6,754 bases of DNA from Sneathiella sp. (GTDB lineage Bacteria; Pseudomonadota; Alphaproteobacteria; Sneathiellales; Sneathiellaceae): NCBI GenBank assembly GCA_016765515.1, contig JAESPT010000414.1, forward strand, positions 1-6,754, given 5' to 3'. The translations under genes and the position numbers were made by a program. Under the pieces are notes generated by a model. The model ran no database searches and was not told where the DNA came from. It saw only the letters and a list, made by a program, of their open reading frames with translations. This document shows positions 1-5,577 of this stretch, piece after piece; positions within the stretch are counted from its first letter, which is position 1; every line of letters starts with the position of its first letter.

Positions 1-347
1 GACAGAATGAGCAGGGCGCAAATCACCGCAGATAAAGCAAGCGCGCTGACCAGTGATTCCTCAGCCAATGTTCGGTTTCCAGCGCCAAGATAGCGGGCAA
101 GGACACTGGAAAAGCCAGAGGAGACTAGCGTTCCAAGTGCAACCAGCATCATAAAAAGAGGAAAAACCATGGTCACCGCTGAAAAAGCATCGGCGCCGAT
201 AAATTGTCCGATAAACCAGCCGTCAACCACCGTAAACAAGCCATTGGCCATCATCACCAGGATAATGGGGAGAGCTGTTTTGGCAAAAAGCGCACCAAGA
301 GGGGTGGTCAGGAACATGTTTTCTTGGATTTTAGGGCTGCTTTCCAT
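1..347 (-). CDS. MATE-family multidrug efflux transporter, N-terminal part (gene cut by window start)
   Basis: Reading leftward from an ATG at 347 gives 115 uninterrupted residues up to the window edge. The protein is very hydrophobic. It carries the MATE-family N-terminal pattern: LPIILVMMANGLFTVVDGWFIG at about residues 27-48, then GADAFSAV (51-58) and a second membrane segment from about 60 (VFPLFMMLVALGTL). RYLGAGN (85-91) is the usual loop before the third helix. MATE proteins are inner-membrane antiporters that expel cationic drugs using a Na+ or H+ gradient; the pattern is nearest the MepA-like branch. The start is supported by AAGAG seven bases upstream (355-359 on this strand). The gene diverges from a TetR-type regulator across tandem palindromes, a standard efflux pump/repressor layout. 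The drug substrate cannot be told, and the C-terminal three quarters are not visible. Confidence 0.88.
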   Translation of the reverse strand, partial: MESSPKIQENMFLTTPLGALFAKTALPIILVMMANGLFTVVDGWFIGQFIGADAFSAVTMVFPLFMMLVALGTLVSSGFSSVLARYLGAGNRTLAEESLVSALALSAVICALLIL

Positions 348-379
348 GATTTATCTCTTTATTATAAGGGACAAGAGCT

Positions 380-407
380 TGTCTTTGGCCAAGCGAGAGG
401 GTATCTT
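380..407 (+). promoter_or_regulatory. possible sigma70-type promoter for the TetR gene
   Basis: TTGTCT (380-385) and TATCTT (402-407) are separated by 16 bp and resemble -35 and -10 boxes, each with two mismatches to consensus. Transcription would start near 414, placing the tandem palindromes at 415-444 just downstream, where a bound repressor would block elongation or initiation. This is pattern matching only. Confidence 0.3.
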
Positions 408-414
408 GTCTGTT

Positions 415-444
415 AATTGACACAGTCAATTGACAAAGTCAATT
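415..444. promoter_or_regulatory. tandem palindromic operator, two abutting TTGAC-N3-GTCAA copies
   Basis: TTGACACAGTCAA (417-429) is followed without a gap by TTGACAAAGTCAA (430-442). Each is a perfect 5-bp inverted repeat around three bases. The junction makes a further palindrome, GTCAATTGAC (425-434), and AA and TT flanks extend the symmetry to 415-444. The block sits between the divergent MATE and TetR start codons, 15 bp upstream of the TetR ATG. Short palindromes in a regulator/pump intergenic region are the usual binding sites of TetR-family dimers. The 13-bp period would let two dimers bind side by side. That the neighbouring TetR protein binds here is an inference. Confidence 0.65.
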
Positions 445-458
445 TAAAATTTAGAGGT

Positions 459-1094
459 ATGCAGTTGGCAAAAATACTCAACGATGAACAGATTGCCCAG
501 AAGAAGGCAGAACTTATCCAGATTGCGATGGAGATCCTGGAGGCGGAGGGGCTGCAAGCCTTAACCCTGCGCCGATTGGCCATGGATGCGGGCATAAGCA
601 GATCCACACCCTATCTGTATTTCAAAGATAAGTCCGAGTTGATAAAGGGAATATGCATTGAAATATTTCAGTATTTAATCCGGCAAATTCGGGAAGCCAT
701 GAGTGAGAGCGACGATAATAGAGAAAAAATTATGGCCATGGGGCGCTGTTACCTCAAATTCGGTGTTGAACGGCCCAACCTTTATCATCTCATTTTTATG
801 CCCGAGTCCCCTGAAGATAAAGAGTGCCCGGAAGTCTCTGTTGTTGTTGAGGAATATATAGCCCTCTCGCAAGTACCCATGCAGGAAGCTTATGATGAGG
901 GGCTTCTCAAATATCCGCCAGAAAGACTGAACCCTGTCCTCTGGGCCTGCTCTCACGGCCTTTTATCTTTGCGGTGGGCCGGACACCTTTCCGAAGAAGC
1001 TCTCTATGAGCAGGTGAAAAATGATATGGAGCAAATCCTCGGCATGGGATTTATTGACAAGGAAAAATATACCGAACTGTATGGAAATGAATAG
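459..1094 (+). CDS. TetR/AcrR-family transcriptional regulator (WHG-type C-terminal domain)
   Basis: This 211-residue protein has the length and layout of TetR-family repressors. The N-terminal helix-turn-helix spans about residues 16-62: helices around QIAMEILEAEGLQALTLRRLAMDAGIS, then the family signature SRSTPYLYFKDKSELI (48-62). The ligand-binding part contains FGVERPNLYHLIF (101-113) and a W-x3-HG motif (W162, H166, G167), which points to the WHG (TetR_C_33) C-terminal domain. The frame stays open upstream to a TTG at 417, but those codons are the tandem palindromes, so I prefer the ATG at 459. AGAGG at 453-457 is only one base from this ATG and is better spaced for the in-frame TTG at 465, so the exact start is uncertain. 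It probably represses itself and the divergent MATE pump. The inducer is unknown. Confidence 0.9.
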   Translation: MQLAKILNDEQIAQKKAELIQIAMEILEAEGLQALTLRRLAMDAGISRSTPYLYFKDKSELIKGICIEIFQYLIRQIREAMSESDDNREKIMAMGRCYLKFGVERPNLYHLIFMPESPEDKECPEVSVVVEEYIALSQVPMQEAYDEGLLKYPPERLNPVLWACSHGLLSLRWAGHLSEEALYEQVKNDMEQILGMGFIDKEKYTELYGNE

Positions 1095-1095
1095 C

Positions 1096-1117
1096 TTGGG
1101 CGTCACGGCGCCAATTT
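1096..1117 (+). terminator. weak hairpin after the TetR gene, possible terminator
   Basis: Just after the TetR stop codon, TTGG(G)CG pairs with CGCCAA around the loop TCACGG, with one bulged G, and is followed by only three T residues. It lies in the 54-bp gap between the convergent TetR and transaminase genes, where a terminator is expected. The stem is short and the T-run poor, so the call is weak. Confidence 0.25.
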
Positions 1118-1148
1118 GATCTGGTGTTTTAGGGTTTCCCTGACTCAA

Positions 1149-2120
1149 TCACTCATAATCCACAGCAAGCGTGTATTGAGGATCCTCATGACGGTCCCAG
1201 TATCGTTGCTGTAAATCCTGTGTCACCGGACCCGCTGCGCCTTGACCAATCATCCGCCCATCTATGCTTGAGACGGCCATGATGCCCCCAGCAGTGCTAG
1301 TAACAAAAATCTCATTGGCCCGCCGCGCTTTATCAGCCGCCAGCTCGCCCTCGACGACGTCATAGCCCTGTTCGAGCGCCAGTTCTATGGCCGTTCTGCG
1401 GGTAATGCCTTCGAGCATCCCTCGCGCTGGTGTGGTTAGGGTGCGGCCCTGAACCGCAAAGATATTAAATCCCGGCCCCTCGACCAGATTGCCGTGCGCA
1501 TCTACAACCGCCGCTGTGTCGCTGCCGCGATCATACGCTTCAAATTGCCCCATCACCAGATCCAGCCAATGGTAGTTCTTGACGGTCGGATCGATGGATT
1601 CTGGGGATATTCGTTGCCGGGAACCAACGATCAGATTGAGCCCAGGCTTCTCAGGCGGTGATATCCAGACAAACGGCACAACAAAGGCAAAAAACTGGTT
1701 TGTACAATTCCGCGGATCACGCGATCCCGGTGCTGGTACCCCGCGTGTACAGATGATCTCCACATACGCCTCCCGAAGGCCGCTCGCCTGGACGCACGCC
1801 ATCAGAATTGCCCGTAACTCTTCCCTGTTATGAGGGATGGTCATCCGGAGCTTGTCCATCCCGGCAAAGAAACGATCGATGTGTTGTTCCAGCAAGAAAA
1901 ACTTACCCTTCCAAACATGCGCCACATCATAGGTAGCATCCGAATGCAGAAACCCCCAATCAAGGATTGAAATTTTTGCTTCCGAAATAGGAACCAGCCG
2001 GCCCTCAACAAAAGCGGCGCCTTTTGAAAAATCCGTCGATTTAAAGCTCATCCGTGGGTCCTTGATTTGATCGTTTGCGAGAATTTCCTGATATTTGTAT
2101 CCTAGCCTAAACGACCGCAT
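1149..2120 (-). CDS. class IV (fold-type IV) PLP aminotransferase, (R)-selective amine transaminase-like
   Basis: The protein has about 323 residues. Numbering below includes a GTG codon just before the chosen ATG. Fold-type IV features are all present: FVEGRLVPISEAKISILDWGFLHSDATYDV (38-67), PLP-phosphate Arg in HIDR (R84), catalytic Lys in DPTVKN (K182), PLP-N1 glutamate in LVEGPGFNIF (E215), LEGITRR (237-243) and TSTAGGIM (275-282). Compared from memory with the Aspergillus terreus (R)-amine transaminase, it shares LLDxGFxHSDxTYDV, DPTVKN, TEGSGFNI-like and TAGGIM blocks, including the small-pocket His (H60), Tyr (Y65) and Glu (E122). Such enzymes move an amino group between an (R)-amine or D-amino acid and a keto acid; BCAT or D-amino-acid transaminase activity remains possible. 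GTG (2123) and ATG (2120) are adjacent and neither has a good ribosome site. ATG at 2051 has AAGGA seven bases upstream, but would lose a GY..QEIL segment that resembles relatives. Confidence 0.88.
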   Translation of the reverse strand: MRSFRLGYKYQEILANDQIKDPRMSFKSTDFSKGAAFVEGRLVPISEAKISILDWGFLHSDATYDVAHVWKGKFFLLEQHIDRFFAGMDKLRMTIPHNREELRAILMACVQASGLREAYVEIICTRGVPAPGSRDPRNCTNQFFAFVVPFVWISPPEKPGLNLIVGSRQRISPESIDPTVKNYHWLDLVMGQFEAYDRGSDTAAVVDAHGNLVEGPGFNIFAVQGRTLTTPARGMLEGITRRTAIELALEQGYDVVEGELAADKARRANEIFVTSTAGGIMAVSSIDGRMIGQGAAGPVTQDLQQRYWDRHEDPQYTLAVDYE

Positions 2121-2178
2121 CACACGACGTTCAGGAATCTCCGTTGCTTGAATTTTACCCTATAAGTGGAAACGAATT

Positions 2179-2568
2179 ATGCATTCATCAGATCATCTCC
2201 TCAACCAACGAGATTTTCAGGAAATTCAATCTCTGGAAGAAAGCCTTTGGCGGTCAGAGACGAGATTTAATAATAGGTTGATGGATAAAATATTTTCCGC
2301 AGACTTTTTCGAATTTGGTCGCTCAGGACAGCGCTACTCGCGAACACAAATGTTCGCTGAAAATGGCACTTTAAAGGAGATAACAGCGACATTACCCTTA
2401 CCCGAATTCAGCGCCCGCTACTTATCTGACGATATCGTTCAGGTAACGTATATCAGCGAAGTCATTCAGGATGGCGTGAAACTATACGGAAACAGATCCG
2501 CAATTTGGAGCCGCACCAGAGACACTTGGCAACTTAGGTTTCATCAGGGAACCCCCTTCCAAAAGTAA
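2179..2568 (+). CDS. DUF4440 / SnoaL-like (NTF2-fold) small protein
   Basis: This intact 129-residue protein has the size of a single NTF2-like cone domain. An N-terminal helix (about 12-38, DFQEIQSLEESLWRSETRFNNRLMDKIF) leads into SADFFEFGRSG (40-50). The strand-rich second half ends in a tract like SAIWSRTRDTWQLRFHQGTPF, and W..RFHQGTP is the hallmark ending of DUF4440 proteins. The family is cytoplasmic and mostly uncharacterised; related folds include ketosteroid isomerase and SnoaL-type cyclases, but I see no residues that justify an enzymatic claim. It diverges from the transaminase across about 58 bp, so the two may share a control region, although I could not assign a convincing promoter. 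The ribosome site is weak (GTGGA about 10 bases upstream). No clear terminator follows. Confidence 0.82.
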   Translation: MHSSDHLLNQRDFQEIQSLEESLWRSETRFNNRLMDKIFSADFFEFGRSGQRYSRTQMFAENGTLKEITATLPLPEFSARYLSDDIVQVTYISEVIQDGVKLYGNRSAIWSRTRDTWQLRFHQGTPFQK

Positions 2569-2910
2569 AATCTGGGGGCGGATATATCAACAATATCTTT
2601 CACGCAGTCGGGATCGTATATAGGACAAGTAAATACGCAATATTTTCAAACCTATAGATTGATTTATATACTTTATTGCTTATGCCATAAGCAGTTACGC
2701 TGACTACTCTCTTCGAATTTAACAACGAGGACAATCATATCAGAAATGAAAGTTGTCTCGGGTAATAGCAATATGTTCAAGGTGGCAATGCCACGCTAGC
2801 TGTTGGCGCAACGTCCGGGAACGCATGTTTGGGTTCAACCGAGACCGAAAACTGCGTCACTACTTTTGAGGACATGAGATCTCAGAACGATGATATGAAG
2901 GCTTCCTTCA
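2569..2910. other. intergenic stretch without an intact gene
   Basis: This 342-bp region between the DUF4440 gene and the convergent solute-binding protein gene carries no intact ORF of useful size. The left half is AT-rich, with a TATACT box at 2667-2672 and a 17-nt palindrome at 2677-2693. The right half, from about 2727, looks coding-like and is listed separately as a possible frameshifted small gene. A second 17-nt palindrome overlaps the right edge at 2895-2911. Confidence 0.7.
2677..2693. repeat. perfect 7-3-7 palindrome TGCTTAT-GCC-ATAAGCA
   Basis: TGCTTAT and ATAAGCA are exact reverse complements around GCC. No T-run follows on either strand, so it is not a standard intrinsic terminator. 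It lies just downstream of a TATACT box (2667-2672) and about 50 bp before the possible small ORF at 2746, which fits an operator or a leader hairpin. The role is unknown. Confidence 0.4.
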
Positions 2911-2927
2911 TTATTGCTTGCTGGTAG
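2746..2927 (+). pseudogene. possible small hypothetical gene with one frameshift (about 60 residues if repaired)
   Basis: An ATG at 2746 opens MKVVSGNSNM and then runs in a shifted frame to a stop at 2797. Restoring one base after the ATG at 2773-2775 (ATGTT to ATGGTT) joins it to an open stretch reading VQGGNATLAVGATSGNA... that continues to TAG at 2925-2927. The product would be a Gly/Ala/Thr-rich protein of about 60 residues ending in KASFIIACW. The downstream frame shows the G-rich first codon position typical of coding DNA. GAGGA (2727-2731) would suit an ATA at 2737-2739, a possible decayed ATG in the same frame. The last 17 bp overlap the 3' end of the convergent solute-binding protein gene. 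I recognise no family. It could also be chance. Confidence 0.3.
2895..2911 (-). terminator. perfect 7-3-7 hairpin at the end of the solute-binding protein gene
   Basis: ATGAAGG and CCTTCAT form an exact inverted repeat around CTT, beginning at the stop codon of the minus-strand gene. Its position suits transcript end formation or 3' protection, but no U-run follows on the minus strand, so Rho-independent termination is doubtful. Confidence 0.25.
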
Positions 2928-3690
2928 ATTGGCCGATTAGATTCAACAATGTTTGTCTATGAATTGACTGGGTCTCTCCACTTTTCCACATTTGTCTGAA
3001 AGCAACATTGAGTTTGGGAACAATTGAACGGTTTTTTTCGTGAACGAAATGGTAGAGGAATGCCCTATAAACCGGTTTACCGATGATATGGATGCCTCGA
3101 CCAACAAATTGCGGTGCACTGTTTTGAATCTCAAAATCCCGCTTGATCACCACGCCTACATCCAAATGTCCTTTTGCAATCAGTGTCATCAATTCGTGGT
3201 AAGAAGCCACCATTTTCGGCATCATTCCCACCGTTCCCTGTTCAGCGTACAATTCTCCCCGAATAATACCGATTTTGAGCCCCGCCAGATCGCTCCATTT
3301 TATTATGGGATGATCAATTGATTTAGTGATAACCACTCCTTGGATGGAGACTGTTGGACTCTCTATCGGGATAAGGTTTTGATAGAGTTTATCGGTTCCG
3401 GCGATCCTGGCGACTTCGCCATCGAAGTTGCCAGTATTAGCCTCTACCAGTGAGCGCCGACAGGGAAGTTCTACAAACTTGGTCGCGATACCGATGTGAT
3501 GATAGGCGGCGCGGACAGTTTCCTTGGCAAAACTATGGGTTATATGCCATTCACAAAGGGATATTACAGTAGGGGATCCACTTTTTATATCCTCTGCAGA
3601 AGCAGCGTGCCATCCACCCATTACGATAGGCAACATAAACAATAAGATATTAAAGAGAGAGTATTGGCCGAAGCCAAATTTTGGCTTCAT
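2911..3690 (-). CDS. periplasmic solute-binding protein, family 3 (amino-acid-type SBP), orphan
   Basis: Starting at the ATG at 3690 gives 259 residues with a clear Sec signal peptide: basic MKPK, a hydrophobic core (about 11-26, SLFNILLFMLPIVMGG) and a signal-peptidase I site HAASA|ED after residue 32. The frame is open upstream to 3756, but that extension would bury the signal peptide, and AAAGG lies nine bases before the ATG. The mature part matches SBP_bac_3 proteins. After the first strand comes PCRRSLVEANTGNFDGEVARI, the conserved region of short orphan SBPs; then GVVITKS, LAGLKIGIIRGE and GHLDVGVVI follow in family order. It should bind a small polar solute in the periplasm. No permease or ATPase gene is adjacent, so it may serve a distant transporter or act in sensing. 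The ligand cannot be inferred. Confidence 0.8.
   Translation of the reverse strand: MKPKFGFGQYSLFNILLFMLPIVMGGWHAASAEDIKSGSPTVISLCEWHITHSFAKETVRAAYHHIGIATKFVELPCRRSLVEANTGNFDGEVARIAGTDKLYQNLIPIESPTVSIQGVVITKSIDHPIIKWSDLAGLKIGIIRGELYAEQGTVGMMPKMVASYHELMTLIAKGHLDVGVVIKRDFEIQNSAPQFVGRGIHIIGKPVYRAFLYHFVHEKNRSIVPKLNVAFRQMWKSGETQSIHRQTLLNLIGQSTSKQ
3670..3688. repeat. perfect 19-bp palindrome over the first codons of the solute-binding protein gene
   Basis: GAAGCCAAA (3670-3678) and TTTGGCTTC (3680-3688) are exact reverse complements around a single T. The block spans codons 1-7 of the solute-binding protein gene, starting at the G of its ATG. As RNA it could fold only with a few central bases unpaired, partly hiding the start codon. 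As DNA it could be an operator. Either role is inferred. Confidence 0.45.
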
Positions 3691-3982
3691 CTCATCCAAC
3701 CTTTCCAGACAAAGAACACTGTTAACAGTAAAATAAAGTTGGTCTTCACTCAGCAAAATTCAAGCTAATATCTTCTAAGAATTATCGACGTCATCATTCT
3801 CTTTTAAAGAGTCTTGATAGGGGATCCCGTATTTGCAATATCAACGAACACAATGAAGGATGACGGTCCAATTGAAACGTTGCCATTTGAAATCGGACAT
3901 TAAGAAATCTCATAATTGAATATGACGATCTACTGAAGAAGAGGTCTGGGAATTTTGCACAACAGGGCCCTGTCTCGCTCAT
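3691..3982. promoter_or_regulatory. upstream region of the solute-binding protein gene, with palindromes
   Basis: This 292-bp gap separates the LysR stop from the solute-binding protein start, both on the minus strand. It includes a perfect 12-bp palindrome ACTGTTAACAGT (3718-3729), about 28 bp upstream of the gene's ATG and so well placed as an operator. CTCTTTTAAAGAG (3799-3811) is a second perfect palindrome. I could not assign -35 and -10 boxes. A 62-codon minus-strand ORF (3794-3982) begins directly after the LysR stop, but has no ribosome site and no recognisable sequence. Confidence 0.4.
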
Positions 3983-4915
3983 TCATTGATCAAACAACAG
4001 CTGTCCGTCCCACTCGCCGTTTAAAACCATACTTTTAATCTCACTCTTAAGTTCTTGAGAAAATCTCAGAACGGCATTAGACGGTTGTCTAGCAAGCGGC
4101 AAGGCCAATACAAGCTTACGGGACAGGGTCGGTTCAATAATCGTAGCGACAGTTAGTTTGCCCTCTTCTACTTCTTCATGAATTGAAGCATAGGGTAAAA
4201 TCGTTGCAGCATGCCCATGTCGTGCCAGATCCTTCAACGTTTGCAGCGCGTCCGCTTCTATCGGGACTTTGAGGTGGAGCTTTTGTTTTTCAGCTTCTTT
4301 TTCAACAAGAATTCGCAGACTGTGATTAGAGCCTGGAAGAACTAAATTGCGTTTCGCAACGTCCTTAAACCGGATCGGTTTGTTAAGATCAAGCTGATCT
4401 TTTTTGCTTGCTACAAGAAATAAATTCTCCTTCAAAAGGGGCTGAACAGTTAAGTTTTCAGGTTTTTCCTGGGCGTCCATAATAGCAAGGTCAATTTCGC
4501 CTCTATATAACCATTCCAAGAGATACTCGGTAAATGCGGGCACAATTCTTAAGCTGACGTCGGGATAATTCGTTGTAAAACGGGTTGCAATACGGGTTGC
4601 CAGAACATCACCGACTGTCGGGGGAATCCCCAAAACAACCTTGCCCCTGATTGCAGTCGCCTGATCTGTGATATCAGCGCGTGTCTCTTCTACTTGACGT
4701 AAAATGGACGTCGCTCGTGATAACAATGTGTGCCCGATTTCGGTGAGGACCATGCCCCGACCATGGCGCGTGAAAAGTGTGATTTTCAGTTCTTCCTCGA
4801 GCATGCGTATTTGCCTGCTCAAAGCAGGTTGGGCCGTTCCAAGTCGCACGGAAGCTTTGCTGAGACTGCCTAACTCTGCGACTTGTACAAACGTGCTAAG
4901 CTGCTTGAGATCCAT
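3983..4915 (-). CDS. LysR-family transcriptional regulator
   Basis: The 310-residue length is typical of LysR regulators. The N-terminal winged helix-turn-helix covers residues 1-60: MDLKQLSTFVQVAELGSLSKAS, then the recognition region around RLGTAQPALSRQIRMLEEEL and the wing LFTRHGRGMVLTEIG. A linker helix runs to about residue 90, followed by the periplasmic-binding-like effector domain (GKVVLGIPPTVGDVLA from about 91, GEIDLAIMD, ATILPYASI). It diverges from the ThDP decarboxylase genes across 100 bp, so it very likely controls them and itself, probably as an activator responding to the pathway substrate. The ATG at 4915 is preceded by a weak AGG. The effector is unknown; LysR proteins of this MDLKQL...HGRGM type often sit beside organic-acid catabolic genes. 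Confidence 0.93.
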   Translation of the reverse strand: MDLKQLSTFVQVAELGSLSKASVRLGTAQPALSRQIRMLEEELKITLFTRHGRGMVLTEIGHTLLSRATSILRQVEETRADITDQATAIRGKVVLGIPPTVGDVLATRIATRFTTNYPDVSLRIVPAFTEYLLEWLYRGEIDLAIMDAQEKPENLTVQPLLKENLFLVASKKDQLDLNKPIRFKDVAKRNLVLPGSNHSLRILVEKEAEKQKLHLKVPIEADALQTLKDLARHGHAATILPYASIHEEVEEGKLTVATIIEPTLSRKLVLALPLARQPSNAVLRFSQELKSEIKSMVLNGEWDGQLLFDQ

Positions 4916-4923
4916 ACGACCTA

Positions 4924-4959
4924 TATAATTATTCTATATCTCTTTGTAAATTATTCTAT
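4924..4959. promoter_or_regulatory. AT-rich repeats between LysR and the decarboxylase operon, candidate LysR binding sites
   Basis: AATTATTCTAT occurs twice as an exact direct repeat, at 4927-4937 and 4949-4959, with starts 22 bp apart, about two helical turns, so both copies face the same side of the DNA. The first copy overlaps TATA-N7-TATA (4924-4938), which fits the T-N11-A dyad form of LysR boxes. The position, 10-45 bp upstream of the LysR start and 57-92 bp upstream of the divergent operon, is where LysR proteins usually bind. AT-richness makes chance matches easier. Confidence 0.45.
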
Positions 4960-5015
4960 TTCAACTATGCCTCATTCATTGTTAGCCTTCCCGTTAGATA
5001 CGCTGACACATTACA

Positions 5016-5576
5016 ATGATTGAGAGACTGGACATGCCCCAAGATAGCCCTTTAGGCGATGAGAAAGTTGATTGGAAAACTCAAATATATGAGGTCCTAA
5101 AAGAATTTGACGTTAAGCATATGGCCTACGTACCCGATGCGGGACATTCAACAGCGATCAAAACATTTGAAGCAGATCGCGATGTTACGTCCGTTGTTTT
5201 GACGACCGAAGAAGAAGGCATTCCCTATCTCGCCGGTGTCAGTCTTGCCGGTCAACGCGGTGTCTTGCTCATGCAGTCAAGTGGTGTTGGAAATTGTATC
5301 AACATGCTTTCCCTGCAAAACAATGCGCGGTTTCCTCTGTTGATGGTTGTAACCATGCGCGGAGAATGGGCCGAATTCAATCAATGGCAAATTCCAATGG
5401 GACAGGCAACTGAAGCAGCGCTCAATCTTATGGGCGTGTTGACATGGAGAGCTGAAAAGCCTGAAGACGTTGCCGATCTTTTACGGGGCGCAGCAACCAT
5501 GGCGTTTGAAGGGGATCAGGCGTGTGCAATTCTTTTAAGTCAGCAGCTTATCGGTCAGAAAGTTTGGAGTAAATAA
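5016..5576 (+). CDS. ThDP-dependent decarboxylase, PYR (alpha) subunit, ComD / sulfopyruvate decarboxylase-like
   Basis: This 186-residue protein corresponds to the N-terminal pyrimidine-binding (PYR) domain of ThDP enzymes, encoded alone as in ComD of sulfopyruvate decarboxylase and in split phosphonopyruvate decarboxylase. Visible motifs: AYVPDAGHS (37-45), VVLTTEEEGIPYLAG (60-74) with the glutamate that activates the thiamine ring (E65-E67 cluster), LLMQSSGVGNCINMLSL (84-100) and VVTMRGEW (111-118). It would pair with the next gene's PP domain to build the active site and decarboxylate a 3-carbon 2-keto acid. Sulfopyruvate is the best guess by family, but no sulfonate gene is nearby to support it. 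ATG 5016 has no clear ribosome site; in-frame ATG 5034 has GAGAG seven bases upstream and may be the true start. The gene ends one base before the next one starts. Confidence 0.85.
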   Translation: MIERLDMPQDSPLGDEKVDWKTQIYEVLKEFDVKHMAYVPDAGHSTAIKTFEADRDVTSVVLTTEEEGIPYLAGVSLAGQRGVLLMQSSGVGNCINMLSLQNNARFPLLMVVTMRGEWAEFNQWQIPMGQATEAALNLMGVLTWRAEKPEDVADLLRGAATMAFEGDQACAILLSQQLIGQKVWSK

Positions 5577-5577
5577 C

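Noticed and set aside
361..366. Perfect TATAAT on the minus strand just upstream of the MATE gene
   Set aside because: Transcription from it would begin near 354, cutting off the AAGAG ribosome site at 355-359, and no -35 box lies at proper spacing.
1131..1141. AGGG-TTT-CCCT hairpin as transaminase terminator
   Set aside because: A four-base-pair stem with no U-run on the minus strand is too weak to call.
1579..1833. 84-codon plus-strand ORF inside the transaminase gene
   Set aside because: It is antisense to a gene with strong family motifs and has no independent support.
3814..3903. Short plus-strand open stretch reading like a protein C-terminus (DPVFAIST... EIGH)
   Set aside because: Only about 30 codons, no supported start and no recognised family. 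Too little to call a gene remnant.
3794..3982. 62-codon minus-strand ORF starting immediately after the LysR stop
   Set aside because: No ribosome site of its own, no recognisable motif and ordinary composition. It is most likely chance read-through of intergenic DNA.
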